The notes under the pieces: model-generated
What the model saw: the letters and a program-made list of their open reading frames with translations, nothing else
What the model was told of the DNA's origin: nothing
Databases searched by the model: none
From: Cladopsammia gracilis
Lineage: Eukaryota > Cnidaria > Anthozoa > Scleractinia > Dendrophylliidae
Assembly (NCBI GenBank): GCA_022457155.1
Contig: JAJGOT010000438.1
Coordinates: 463,001 to 527,000 of the forward strand
DNA length: 64,000 nt
Reading direction: 5' to 3'
Position numbers and translations under genes: made by a program
In this document: positions 29,512 to 41,769 of the stretch, piece after piece
How positions within the stretch are numbered: position 1 is the stretch's first letter
How the letters are laid out: every line of letters starts with the position of its first letter

Positions 29512-29611
29512 CAATATTTGTAGTTGTCAGAGTGTAATTCATTTCCGGTGAAAAATTTCCCTGAAGTGTAGCAATAAACACCTGTTCCAAGGCCTGCATC
29601 AGGTTGGGCAT
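29512..29611 (-). CDS. Adhesion GPCR exon: start of GAIN subdomain B
   Basis: 100-bp minus-strand exon, acceptor CTCTTAAAAG (weak pyrimidine tract), donor ATTG|GTGGGT. In the phase required by both neighbours it reads MPNLMQALEQVF then NYTLTTTNI, the TxNI strand that commonly opens the GAIN beta-sandwich. Reading in another frame is possible but breaks the join to the next exon. Confidence 0.78.
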
Positions 29612-29826
29612 CTTTTAAGAGCAAAACATAATAACAATGTGTAAATTAAATAAATAGATGGTAGTAACAATATCTAGTGAGAGCTCTTCATGTGAGACAT
29701 TATTGTTACATCTTTTTTACGCATAAAACGATATCAAGATCACGCACATTTTAAAAGCTAAGCGGCGTATCCAGCAAATAACAGAAATTTGATATTGATA
29801 TTTTCACTTGAAAATAAGTCACGAAC

Positions 29827-29907
29827 CTCTCGACTTTGTTTCCAAAATTCATGGTTCTCCTCCTGAACGCAGTCCGAAGCGGCATCCAAAATATTCTGTA
29901 ACGTTTC
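29827..29907 (-). CDS. Adhesion GPCR exon: helical GAIN subdomain A
   Basis: 81-bp phase 0-0 minus-strand exon, acceptor CATTTTAG, donor GAG|GTTCGT, encoding TLQNILDAASDCVQEENHEF, an amphipathic helix as expected for GAIN subdomain A. Confidence 0.78.
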
Positions 29908-30897
29908 CTAAAATGTAAGTTAAACGTTTTTAAAAATGATAGTTTACGATCTATTTATCTCCGTCAGATTTGGCAGCAAGGACACCACAACAGCCTATGA
30001 CAATTACTGCAATTAGTGCAATTATCTCTCCCCCCCCCCCGGCCAAAAAAGGGTAAGGCTATACCATTCATCAGGAACTACATTTCCTTCTCTTTTCGAA
30101 CAGTGAGTGGGTTCTTTAACGTCCTCTACTATTTTACAGTGAGAAGATGTAGGAGGTGAGCCAATGGCTTAACTTAACCGCCAAACGACGCGATCATCTG
30201 AACTGAGACAAGGTGTTGAGCACAGCCAGCATGATCTTACCAGTTATTTAAAGAGCCTGGTTGGTGGTCCAGCCGGGACATATGACTTAAAAGTGTGATT
30301 CATAGAAAGGTTGACTAAAATCGCCGCTATCAGCATTATGCAAAACTCCCTTTCTTACTCCTCCTTCGCGACCGTTCTGTTCCAAAAGCAGCATTCCATC
30401 TAATAACTTGAATAACCTGTTTTCGTCTACCGGTATTCTAACAATATCATTTCTGACAAGGTCTCCACTTGCAACTTGTTGAATGAGTAGCTAACACACT
30501 CAACATTTTAAAACGATTGACTGAGGTCGTTCAACAAGTTGTAACTTGTTGAACGGAATAGAGCCTGCCTCTTTTTTCGTTCAACAACTGGCGTTGAACA
30601 AGTTGAATGGCCTAGTGTATTTCAACATTCAACATTCAACATGGCTTGATGCACTGTTCAATATTTGTCAGGGGCGGATCTAGGGGAGGGGTGCAGGGAG
30701 TGCGCACCCCCCACCCCACTTGCCTAGTCTGCATTGTTCGCTTTTAAAATTTGTTTACGACACCCTTCAGTTACGTCATTCCTTAGAGGTGCACCCCCTC
30801 CTAAGAAAAATCCTGGATCCGCCCCTGTTTGTTGAACAGCAGTCGCAACATCTGTCTATCACAATCTATAATATAATTTATCACGTAAAAAACGAAC

Positions 30898-31080
30898 CTC
30901 CAGAAAGTCAGGATCACGTTTAGCTATCTCAAGCACAATAGCTTGGTATATTTTAAAAATCTGCAGTAATAAGTCCTGAATGTCTTTAGTTAAGATTGTG
31001 CTGGACGCAAGTTTCTTGTGTGTGCTGAGAACTTCACGAATAGCGGAATTGTTGACTTCGCCAGTTGCATAAAGCGAGGT
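30898..31080 (-). CDS. Adhesion GPCR exon: helical GAIN subdomain A
   Basis: 183-bp phase 0-0 minus-strand exon (61 codons) with acceptor TTCTTTTCAG and donor GAG|GTTCGT. Encodes a helical region including NNSAIREVLSTHKKLASS and IQDLLLQIFKIYQAIVLEIA. The splice sites are clear and no stop occurs. The fold is inferred from position in the chain. Confidence 0.8.
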
Positions 31081-31396
31081 CTGAAAAGAAACAAGGCGAA
31101 TGTGAAAGAAAACAATTGAATAATATGTGAAACCTTAGGAGATAAATGTGTACAGCAAGAAAATGGTTCTGTTCAGTGTCAGAGTTGCGATTAACGTTTG
31201 ACGATGATCGCCCGGCACCTATCGTAACAGTACAGCAAAAGTGCAAGTTTAGCCAAGTCCTATATCCGTGGCCTTTTCGTGCCTGTCGCTTTAGACAACC
31301 TCGCCCCTGCTTTGTTGCTTTGGTAAAGGGGCCATAGAAGAAGGTGTGGATGTTTTATTTTCCCTTCTCCTCCCTGTAACTCTTGCAGTGACTTAC

Positions 31397-31458
31397 ACGA
31401 ATGTGTTCCACCTCTTTCATTAGCAGCTCCACCCTCTCAGGCTCCAATGTCGGGGTAA
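31397..31458 (-). CDS. Adhesion GPCR exon: linker to GAIN helix
   Basis: 62-bp minus-strand exon with acceptor GATTTTTAG and a strong donor CGT|GTAAGT. Encodes PTLEPERVELLMKEVEHIR. It receives one base and ends in phase 0. Confidence 0.75.
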
Positions 31459-32109
31459 CTAAAAATCATTAAAAAAATGAGGTTATCCAATTATTCTTTG
31501 CTTTCACAAAACAAAGAACTAAATCCTTAAGCACTGTTTTAAATGAAATAAAGAAATAAACTTAAAAGATAAAATTTAAGATCATTTCCTAATATTACAT
31601 TGCAACAGCAGTGCACATCACTGCTGCGCATAATTTCGTGCGTCATTATCGCGCACAAGAGTTTTCTTTAAAGGGTACTTCCTTTAAAGAAACCTCTTTT
31701 GGCAAATCTCTAAAACACATGGAACGAACGTGAACAAATTGGCCCATTTTTTTCAAGTTGCAAGCTATTTCCATTCTGACCATAATTTTTGTATTTTCAT
31801 TGAATGCAAATACGCCTTTTAGTCTTTCAAAGTGACCTTGAAAATTGGTGACATATCTCCTTTCACACAAAGTTCGCTATATATTAAAATATTACAATAT
31901 GTGGACGTTTTCACCTAAAAGAGTACATGGCCTTTAAAATTAGGCTGAGGCTTTGATTAGAGTATTTGTTATATTTCTTACTCTCCACATCTAGCAAAAT
32001 TCGGTCATAGTCCGGCAGTAAGTTTCATTTCCCAGTGGGAAATGATAATGATTAATATGGAAAATGAATTAAAAGGAATTAAATTAAAAGGTTAGCAATG
32101 TACACGGAC

Positions 32110-32199
32110 CTCGTGGTGGAGATGCTACTGACGATTGAACTTGATTCGTGGATGGACCTGTATTAGGTGACTGTGTAATGATACTACTGTCTGTGACAC
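32110..32199 (-). CDS. Adhesion GPCR exon: Ser/Thr-rich linker
   Basis: 90-bp phase 1-1 minus-strand exon (acceptor TTCCATCAG, donor CGAG|GTCCGT) coding a Ser/Thr/Pro/Gln-rich segment with NQVQSSVASPP. It resembles the exon at 40005-40079 in sequence and phase, so linker length may have grown by exon duplication. Confidence 0.72.
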
Positions 32200-32449
32200 C
32201 TGATGGAAAATTTTATAACGTATAATTAAGCATCACGGAACTATGCGGTTTATAGTGTAATTAAAATTAGTGCAATTAATTGTCCGTAAACTGATAAGAC
32301 TTATGCGTTGAGTTAATTACTGCGTCTTTCAACGCGAACTTTGAAGTCACTTTAAGTCCAACTGAGGTTTACGTTTTATGCTGCCGTCAATCATAATTAT
32401 GGCAACAAACATTGGACCCCTGAAAACAGAAACTGACTTAAGGTGTCTC

Positions 32450-33015
32450 GACTGGGTTTTTTGGCGACACAACATCCCAACTTTGAACGGCTGATACTTC
32501 ATTGTCTGAGCTCGATCAGGAAAGCTGCTTCACACATATACTAGACATGAAAGTAACGTTCCAAAAACTTGATTTGATGACATCGGATTTACCATAACAA
32601 CGATCTGATGACGTCATGATTTTTGCATATTAGTAATTTTCTCAACATCTAGACCTAAACTTTTAAAACGACAGTATGCCGCTTATAGTCTAGATGCAGG
32701 TCTTCAAGACTGCAAAATTTAAAAAAAATTCTGAGAGAGTTTTCGAATAAACTTGGGTTGAATATTTTCCATAAAAAATTTAAAGATTTGCATTACTTTC
32801 TATTAATTCGTCGATGCCAGCGTTTTCCTGACAAATTGAAACAATATTTCACCATATATTATTCATGTGTCATAAAACTACATTCCTTGAAGGTTTGATC
32901 CTGTTTGCTTTAAGAGCGCATGTTACCAAAAATCAAACAATTTAAAAAATTTCTGGCAATTGAAAAAAATGGATTTCGCTTATATTCTCAACTTATATTT
33001 TTTTAGGTAGGCCGT
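32450..33015. repeat. Arm A of a large diverged inverted duplication
   Basis: Matches the reverse strand of about 38740-39250: shared blocks include GACGTCATGATTTTTGCATATTAGTAATTTTCTCAAC and TTTAAAACGACAGTATGCCG, at roughly 75-80% identity by eye. No gene inside. Probably two copies of one repeat in opposite orientation. Confidence 0.7.
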
Positions 33016-33167
33016 TATGTGAAACAAATCACTGCATACTCAGTTTGACTAAATATCGATTTGTTTCAGAGAAAATCGATAATAACTGAATACCGCCAAA
33101 ATGCCCTTTAGGGACTCAAAATTTATGCCGAGTTTGGAAGCTTCGCGTGAAAAAATAAAGCACTCTA

Positions 33168-33629
33168 AAGGCCGGCACACACTAGGGGACATGTTGCGGG
33201 GACATGTTGCGGGGACATGAAGCAGGGACATGTTGCAGCGACAGTTTTTCTCGTGTGACATCCCCGTTTTTGCGAAAAAGTTATGTTGCGGGACACAATT
33301 TTGTCCCCGCAACATGTTGCATGAAATTCAGCTGGTTTGAATTCGTGCGTCATGAAGCGGGGACAAAATGACCCCCATTTCAATGTCGCATCGTGTGCAC
33401 TGCTCTTGCAAACTGTCCCCGCTACAAAATAGAAATGAACCAATAAAAACTCGCCATTGATTATCCCATGGGCATTCAGTAGCAGTCTTTCAAGATTTTT
33501 ATACCTCAATCCGCTTTGTGTGCACCAGCTTGCGTACTGTCCCTGCAACATGCGCCTTTGCTGTGCACACGAAGGGGCTTGTCCCCGCTTCATGTCCCCG
33601 CAACATGTCCCCTAGTGTGTGCCGGCCTT
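33168..33629. mobile_element. MITE with ACACACTAGGGGACATGTTG ends
   Basis: Inverted ends AAGGCCGGCACACACTAGG and complement, with subterminal repeats of GGGACATGTTGC. Open frames of 88 and 142 codons inside derive from the repeat. Confidence 0.85.
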
Positions 33630-34172
33630 AAAGGGACAATACATATCAAATCTTAGAGAATGGCATCAAAAAGGTACATTGAAGGTGATTTTAGCGGTTC
33701 GTGTCCTTTAATTTACAAAATGTAATTAATTTTACTTGACACACTTTTAACTCGTTTAAAAAATAGGTCAAACTCATCGCTAAATTTAAACACGAGCGAA
33801 GCGAAATAATTGGTTAAAAATTTGGTATTTGAAGAATGAGGGGATGTTCTTTTGGATCCCAGAAGGAATTTTTGGGGAAATGATCCAGCGCGATGCTTTC
33901 GAATTTCAAAGTTGCTTAAAATTCGTTAATTCAACTGAACACGGAGAATCAATCTAATCGGCATTATGTAAATATCTCACGCTAAGGTTTAATTCTTCCC
34001 CATTTAAAGTTCAAGTATTTCAAATTTAAAACATAGAAATGCTTACCTTAATGTTGCTGAAATATTTTTATGAGCGTTGAAGTCTTTGTAATCTTCGTTC
34101 ATGAAAAAACTCAAGCCCGCCGCGAGATTTATATACTTGAAGCAATTTTTCAACGAGCCATTTGTACATAAG

Positions 34173-34299
34173 TTAGGCCCGGTTCAAACGTCGAACTTCA
34201 CATGTGCCGAATCTAATGCAAATGAGCAATAACAATAGATCTTGCTCATTTGCATTAGATTCGGCACATGTGAAGTTCGACGTTTAAACCAGGTCTAAG
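34173..34299. mobile_element. MITE family M3, copy 1 (near-perfect palindrome)
   Basis: TTAGGCCCGGTTCAAACG... and complement meet at a short centre. A second copy is at 37059-37184. Confidence 0.88.
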
Positions 34300-35624
34300 T
34301 AATTTAAAGGCCGTTTACACGGCAGAAAAATCGGGTACGGACTCGTCAAAAAAGTGGTACGGACCGCATAATTTTAGCCGTTTACACGGATAATGTTCTA
34401 CTACAGGTGGGACAAAAAAAGGACTAAGGACCACGTTTGGAAGGTTACGTTTACACCACACTTTTTGGGGGACCGGACCAATTTCTATTCCCCAGAGGCA
34501 CGCGGATTTTTACTGCGCATGCGATCAGTGAAGTTATTATAGACGTCTATGGCCCCAACACCTGAAAAAACACCGGTCCGGACCAATCCCAAAAGACACG
34601 GTACGCATAGTTTACACGTGAGGTCGAAAGATTGGCCAAGGCAAGGAGCGAAAATATTGCGAGGGCCGCGCACTTCCATTATTTTAGCTTCTCCCTGTAA
34701 AATTATCAATAAAATAGTGATTACGAATAGGGATTAAAAATTAGAGTAATAACTTTATTATAGCAGTCATGAACGATAAATATTGGTTTTTTTTGGAATA
34801 AAAAAATAGGGTTGGGCAACTTTTATATAATATCATTGGTAATTCTTTGTTTCCCATTATATATTGTTGCGCTAGAACCATTGCCGGCTGTCATGGATGC
34901 AAAAACCCGTAATCTTCTCTAGGCTAGGCTGCGGGCAGTCTTTTTCTCCTGCTGCCTTCTTTGGCGCGAGAAGTCCGCGAGACGAAGCCATGTTTGGCGT
35001 TTTTGCCGTGATCGGATAACAGTGCTAGGACTCTGCACCTGGTATTTGTTCCCTTACTCCATCCTTGTCCAAGTTTTGACCGATGTAAAGGATATATTGT
35101 CATAAAACATATGTTCGCAGGTTGTCTAAACACGCCGGCTCTGCTGAGAATTAGATCGACTTCATCTCTAATGCCGGAAAAATGACAACTTGCCGTGTGG
35201 CTGCAAATTTCCTTTGTACAGGATAACAAAGGTATAACTTCAGTTTCTTGTGTTTTGTCTCGCCTGTCAAAGCCACAGTTTTCTTCCGCGATTGTTTTAA
35301 AAGAGCAACAGATCTCCATATCTAGACAAAAAGTATCCTCGATAATTGCAAGTGTTTACTCTTGGTTTCACCCACGGGCTTCCTATGAAATGAAATTTTC
35401 GACCCATTTTTTGTACTAAAATATTGAAGTCCATGTTCCACTGATTCATAATTTTCCAATATAAGTTATGGTCAAGCAACGAAAAGTATTGTTTTGGACG
35501 TCCAAAGTTGGTCAAAAATGAACTTTTCGTGTCCTGTAGCCTGAAACTAGGATAAAAAGAAACATGCACGATCACCGCAACAAACCGTTGAGAATGGCCG
35601 GATCTGGGTTTCTAGACCTAGATC
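34300..35624. other. Intronic DNA with a GGCCGTTTACAC-type repeat, no gene seen
   Basis: 34310-34640 carries GTTTACAC and GGTACGGAC blocks like one half of a MITE whose other end I could not define. The rest is AT-rich; a 131-codon minus frame at 34924-35319 has no domain or splice support. Confidence 0.4.
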
Positions 35625-36830
35625 AGTAATATATATAGATAGGCCCAGCCTATCAGCGTCGCACTTTGAACAAGCTTAACTAACGTGAAACTTAACTAAG
35701 GTGAAAGGTTGGAAGCACAAGAATTAAGATTGACGACCGGGCTATTTTCAATTTTAGCAATTCTCAAAAACAGTATTACCCGACCGTCTGCACAGTACAT
35801 TTAGACCGTACAAAAGTTCACAAAAACAACTTTTCTCTGTCCAAAATAACTAGTACGACTACTTTCCGAATAAAATACAGTTTCTGTTTGTCAAAAATTG
35901 CCCGAGAAACTGATTTGGAAATCTAGCCGCAAAAACACACAAACATAAGCTTATTTGCATAAGGCGACGCGAGTGAAGACAGAAAATCTAAGTCTTGTTT
36001 AGTTTACATAAAATCGCTTTTCAATCTATGTAATGAATGAACAAAGACATAAAAACGGACAACACAATCTTCTTTCGAAAAATTTTATACAATCTCTATT
36101 AATTTATGTTTAAAAGCAAAACACGTACCATTTCTAGCGCATCAAGGCAGAGCTGTCCTCGCTGAAATTCAAGATAACAACACGACTTAATTTGAACACG
36201 TTTCATAAACATGTTCCCAAAACTTAAGAGAACTCAAAGGAAAAGTCAATCAAAAATTGATATCGACATAAATTCCCATCGAAAAATGTGATTTATTTTA
36301 CCTTTAAAGCACTGGATTGCTTGGAAATTCGTTAAAACTCCGCTTTTTCGGTTCTGAAATCCGTAATAAAACAAGGCATCTCCCCGCATTGCTCCTGCAA
36401 TTGATAATATGAAGTTCCTCGAAGCAAGATTTTATCCCTGAAAGCTCTTCTTTTTCCACTAAAGCTGCTTCTGAGTATCCCTTAACTAGTATTCCTTGTC
36501 TTGAGTAGCAAACCGCGAAAAACTGCAGGGAAATAACGACTTTAATTCTCCGCTAAACACAACAATCCAACTAAAGTGTTTACCGAGCTGACGGCTGTGT
36601 TGCCGCGCGAAAAACAGCCTCAAAGATCCCGGATGTTGATGACGTCGTACGCGCATGTTTTGCGAAGTCATAGGCGCCCGCGAGCTAGCCCAAAGCGTAC
36701 GGCGGGCGTTCGGCGGGCACACAACGCGCCCGCGAAACATTCCGCTAGCCATGACCATGAAAAATGACGGGCATAGGTTTTATGAGTATGGGGCTGCACA
36801 GAAGGCCCGGCGAAAGCTCCGCTATTAATA
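35625..36830 (-). mobile_element. Repeat family R1, copy 5
   Basis: Near full-length copy in reverse orientation, from the TATATATAGATAGGC end to the GC-rich end with GCTAGCCATGACCATGAAAA. It keeps a variant of the short reading frame (about 36290-36480) including the GAACTTCATA block. Confidence 0.82.
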
Positions 36831-37058
36831 CTTGAAGTGAAACAACAAAAAAAGGCAAACTGATCCTTACGGCAGAAAAACAGAAGCAGAAGCAAATAAC
36901 ATGGTGACGTCATCAGTTGTGCAAAAATGCCAAAAATGCGGTGTCGCTTTCAGACGCTTCAGTATTTCTCATAAACAAACCACTTTTTAAGCTATATTTT
37001 TGCAGTTTTGCTCAGTTGGAAATGTCCTCCGACGATGAGTTTTGACTACCATGTTGAC

Positions 37059-37184
37059 TAAGGCCCAGTTCAAACGTCGAACTTCACATGTGCCGAACCT
37101 AATGCGAATTAGCAAGAACAATAGATTTTGCTCATTTGCATCAGGTTCGGCACATGTGAAGTTCGACGTTTGAACTGGGCCTAA
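37059..37184. mobile_element. MITE family M3, copy 2
   Basis: AAGGCCCAGTTCAAACGTCG and complement around a centre with TTAGCAAGAACAATAG. Nearly identical in layout to 34173-34299. Confidence 0.88.
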
Positions 37185-37714
37185 GAAGGTCTGCACAACT
37201 GTTGACGTCACAAGTCCTAATTTGCATATTTTGGCCGCGCACTGGTTGTCCCATATTTTTGGCTCAAATAGGCCAACTTTAAGGTAAGCAAAAACTTGAC
37301 CATATAAACTTAAATTGGAAAATAATAATCAGTGGAACACGAACTTCAACTTTTTTGGTATAAAAAGCGGTCGAAAACTTCATTTCATAGGCACTTTAAG
37401 AAACAAACTGACAGATGTTTATAAAGCACCGATCGTTTTGTGAATTGGGTTTATTTCAATTGCCCAATTTTATTTTTAACTCCTTAAGATAAGAAATAAA
37501 TTTTAAAAAGTAAGAAAAAATAATATGCAACAGAATAATACAAAACTATGGCAACCGCGGCTACGAAAAAAAAAAAGTGTGTCAAGTAAAATTAATTTCA
37601 TTTTGTAAATTAAAGGACACGAAGCGCTAAAATCACCTTCAATGTACCCTTCATTCTCTAAGATTTGACAGGTACTGTCCCTTTGGAGTTCTTTTATTTT
37701 TTCACGCGAAGCTT

Positions 37715-37831
37715 CCAAATCGCAGCGATCGTTACGATCGACGATCGCTGCGATTCTTGCGACCCTTGCGATCGCAGAGATAGAAATTTCGTAATCGCAA
37801 CGATCGCAACGATCGCAACGGTTGGTTTCCA
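37715..37831. repeat. CGATCG-rich cluster
   Basis: About ten GATCGC, CGATCG or GCGATC units in just over 110 bp, some forming palindromes (ACGATCGACGATCG). A related GGTTTCCATATAATCGCAGC piece is at 38318. Probably a MITE end or subterminal array. Confidence 0.6.
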
Positions 37832-37993
37832 TATGATCGCACTACAGTCAAAAACAAAACTCCGCCCGTGCAAAAAAACGAGGAAAACAAAAGAAACCGT
37901 TCCGGTGGGACACGCTTTTTGTGGAATGTTTTTGTTTTTATGTCATTTTGCACGGGCTAATTTTTGTTTTTGACTGTAGTGCGACCAGGCCCT
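37832..37993. mobile_element. MITE family M2, copy 2
   Basis: TCGCACTACAGTCAAAAAC ends and the CACGCTTTTTGTGGAATG core shared with 20470-20633. Confidence 0.85.
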
Positions 37994-38039
37994 AAGTTGA
38001 GAATATAAGCGAAATCCATTTTTCGCCAGTTGCTGGCGA

Positions 38040-38760
38040 ATGTTTGACCGTTGGTAACATTGGCTCTTAAATATGCTCATTCTACTCACAGAAGTAAAAC
38101 TTTTGATAGGGAAGCGTTTATTTAAAAACTAGTCGATGAATTTTTTTAAATCTTTTGATCTAAAGTTTAACATGTAATGCACTCTCTCTGTAAATTCCAA
38201 GTGCATTGAATCATTTTAAGGGCGCGAAATTAAATTAAAAGTATAGGGGTCCTTTTCATTCGTCTTCCAAAGTTTCATTGCCGTGTTATTTGCTGACAGC
38301 TGGTTTATTTAAGCCTGGTTTCCATATAATCGCAGCGATCGTTACGTGCGACTGGCCGCAGCCTTATGTTAATTGCTATTGTGCTATCAAAAGAATTTTC
38401 ACGATCGCTTTGGCAGCAGCGAAGCGTAGCAAGCAGGCATGACAAACGTGTTGTTTCAAAAGCGCACAAATATGTAGAATGAAAACAAAAAAGAAAGTTC
38501 TGAAATAAACCAGTGTCAACAAATAATACGGCAATGAAACTTTGGAAGAAGAATGCAAAAGTCCCCTATATTTAAAATTATATTTCGCGTCCTTAAAACG
38601 ATTCAATGCACTTGAAATTAACAGAGATAGTCTATTACATATTAAACTTTAGATCAAAAGATTTTTTAAAAAAATCATCAACTTGTTTTTGAATAAATGC
38701 TTCCCTAACAAAAGTGTTATTTTTGTGAGTAAAATAAGCATATTTAAGACATTGCTTTTG
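38040..38760. repeat. Palindromic segment, arms about 38040-38310 and 38480-38760
   Basis: GTGTTATTTGCTGACAGCTGG-side sequence before 38310 pairs with its complement after 38480 (AAACCAGTGTCAACAAATAA), continuing outward through TTTGATCTAAAGTTTAA blocks. It lies next to arm B (38760-39250) of the inverted duplication with 32450-33015, so the same repeat has been rearranged more than once. Confidence 0.65.
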
Positions 38761-40004
38761 ATCACATCAACTGAAATCTTGTGAAGCAAACAGGATGAAA
38801 CCTTCAAGGAATGTAGTTTTATGGTACACTGAATAATATATGGTAAAAATATTGTTTCAATTTGCCAGGAAAATGCTGGCATCGGCGAATTAATAGAAAG
38901 TAATGCGAATTTTCAATTTTTTGATGTAAAATATTCAACCCAATTTTATTCGAACACTCTCTCATAGAATTTTTTTAAACTTTGCAGTCTTGAAGACTTA
39001 CATCTAGACTATAAGCGGCATACAGTCGTTTTAAAAGTTTAGGTCCAGATGTTTGAGAAAATTACTAATATGCAAAAACCATGACGTCATCCGATTGTTG
39101 TTATGGTAGCACCGATGTCAATAAAATCTACTTTTTTCGAAAGTTAATTTCATCTCTAGTAAATGTGTAAAGCAGCTTGCCTGACCGAGCTCAGACAGTG
39201 AAGTATCAGCCGCTCAAAGTTGGGATGTTATATTATGTCGAGCCACCTTAATGGTTTGAAATCAATCCACCTATCACAACCCACAAACATGACTTTTTGA
39301 CCATTTTGCGTAAAGCATCGTTGTTTCCTAAGAAGTCCGCTATGATATTTGTGTCAGTGAAAAACGAAACTGTTGGTCGAGTTTTGAACTTCAAAGTCCG
39401 CGCGTGTTATTAAAAAGCGCTGTATTGAAGGGCGTGAGGTAATTGCTTACTTCAACAGTTTCAAAAATTCCCCCGTAATGTCTTCCTTTCAGACATTTGT
39501 ATGATGTTGGTTTTGAAGTCATTATCATGCATGAACACTAAATTCAGTAGAACTCAGCCTACAACCTGCAAACTCGGTCACTGTTGTCGAGTCTATAATC
39601 AAAGGCTCGTAAATACGAAACAATCTTCGGACTCTCTACTCTCGTACACGTTTTGCTCCAATGCCCCCCCCCCCCCCCCCATCCTTTGCGTCCAACTCCT
39701 TTCCCTCCCCTCCCTCCAATGCCGTCCCTATGGGTAAGGCAGGTGACCATAACCTATCACATTTTGTAACGGGCAAAATATATACGCGAGCGGAATTACC
39801 AAGAACAGTTTACAGCTGATGGATGGAGGGAGTGAACATTTTCATATCTGTCGTCGTCTGCAATAACTTGTTCAACGCTTCGCGTATTCACGAGTTAAAA
39901 ACAACTAACACGAGACCGAAAAATACACTTTGTTAATGAACGTTAGTTTTTCGTCCTTTTGATGTTAAGTGCTATAGTGTGAAATGTTAACAATACACAC
40001 AGAC

Positions 40005-40079
40005 CCAGTGCTGAAGTTGTTACTGAAGATTGAACTTGACTCGCGAATACACTTGTAAACAAAACATTGTTTGTGGAAC
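40005..40079 (-). CDS. Adhesion GPCR exon: Ser/Thr-rich linker (duplicate type)
   Basis: 75-bp phase 1-1 minus-strand exon (acceptor TTTCATCAG, donor CTGG|GTCTGT) coding STNNVLFTSV then ASQVQSSVTTSA. The QVQSSV block matches the exon at 32110-32199. A phase 1-1 exon can be skipped or inserted without frame change, so it may be alternatively spliced. Confidence 0.6.
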
Positions 40080-40429
40080 CTGATGAAACGAAATGAGTGT
40101 TAGTAAAAATGGACGCGTAACCACAGTTAGACGTGATTAGGCTATAAAAACGATCTCTAGTTAAAGTTATTTTAAAATTATGAGCTTTCAGCTACAGATC
40201 TGTGGCATTTGACGACTGATGGAAAAGACATGAATAAAGTAATATATACAGTAAAAATTGTGCAAAACGAGAAACGGCACGTTCGATATAAAAAAATAAC
40301 TAATGAAGGGATCCATTATTTGAGAAGAATAGAATATTGTCTAGGGGTCTGTCTAGGTAGCGGCTTTGAGTTATTGTCTGCTTTGTTGGTGATGGCGGTA
40401 TGCCATGACTCTGGCCGTGTTTTCACGAG

Positions 40430-41030
40430 CGATTTTTCAAGTCGCTGAGCGAGTGAAAGTCGGAAATCTCGTGAAAACAGTTTCTTGTCCAACTCGCTTA
40501 AAGTTAAGCGAGTCGGCGAATTTCAATATAATTCTCATTAAATTTAAGCCACCAATCCAGGTAGCTTAAGCGAGTCGGCAATTAATTTCGGCCAATGAAA
40601 TTTCGCCAGCGTTCAAACAACCGAGAAAAACACATCAGATGTGATATAATTTGCATTTGCCGCGAATATTTGAATTGGCCAGAAACGCAATGGTACGCTA
40701 TCCATTTCCTCATGATTACAGTTTGAATTTTCCACCGTCTCTGATGCTGGAACAAGCGCGATAGCACTGACACCAATAAACATAAGAATCATATATTTGC
40801 AAGCGTCTCTGTTTCCCGCCATCTTTCTTGTTATTCCGCGAATAACAAGGACAAACATCAAGAAAAATGAATAAAGCTCTGTCCGTGAAAACGCATAAAT
40901 TATTTAAGCTGCTTAACGCTGTCGGTAAACAAATCACCACAAGGAATGTTAAGCGAGAAAAACCGCCTCGTGAAAACATAGCCTCTAAGTCGCCTTTATT
41001 AGTCACTCGTGCATTTTTAAAGTCAATCAA
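40430..41030. mobile_element. MITE-like region with GTTTTCACGAG ends
   Basis: CACGAGCGATTTTTC at about 40425 and CGCCTCGTGAAAACATAGCC at about 40975 are opposed. AAGCGAGTCGGC repeats occur inside. Boundaries are approximate, and the 64-104-codon frames inside are unsupported. Confidence 0.45.
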
Positions 41031-41118
41031 ATGATTGGGTTACTGCGGAAAATTGATGCATACCACGAAGCAATTTGACGTCGTGAACGTTGTTCTTGTT
41101 GGTGAAGTTCGGCATATT

Positions 41119-41623
41119 GGCCCATTTCACACTAGAAGACAGACAAATCGTCTGGACGGACAAGTCGTCCGACGATTTGTTCGTGTAATGTGAATTCTAG
41201 ACGGACAACTCACCTTGTGTCGGTCATCGTAAATTCATATCTGAACGAACAAACAGACGACTTTGAAAGCAAGGGGCTTGACACTAACAGGCTTGGTTAC
41301 CTTGCTTCTATCCGCCATTTTGATTTTCCCATAAACCATCACTTCCTTTACTAGTTCCATTCCCCTTAGCGAGTACTGGGACCGAGATAGAGCCATTTGT
41401 TCGTCTGGTGTGAATTTAAGTCGGACTTTGGACGACTTATCCGTCTAGACGAACAAATCGTCCTCGAAAAATCCTCTTAATAGACGGCCAAATCGACGGA
41501 CAAAATCAGACGACTTTTACGTCCAAAATTTTGTTCGTCCCGTTTTCACACTAAGACGACTTGTCCGTCTGAGACGACTTGTCCGTCCAGACGATTTGTC
41601 CGTCTCTAGTGTGAAAACGGCCA
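41119..41623. mobile_element. MITE with GACGGACAAGTCGTC subterminal repeats
   Basis: GGCCCATTTCACACTAGAAG and complement at the ends, with multiple GACGATTTGTCCGTC-type repeats inside. Same general style as the MITEs at 23356 and 33168. Confidence 0.83.
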
Positions 41624-41769
41624 TTGTGTGGTATAGTCGAACCCTGTTTTAATGCAGTCACCATAGGGACTTAAGGAATGATACCACTAGGCCCTTCTCC
41701 CCCCTCACTACCTCCTAAGAACTTTGCAATATATTGTATCTTATTATTCACACATTGATAGACGACGCA

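Noticed and set aside
29461..29611. Reading of exon 29512-29611 as a Cys-containing segment (VYCYTSGKFF)
   Set aside because: That frame does not join the next exon; the frame with NYTLTTTNI does and matches a GAIN strand.
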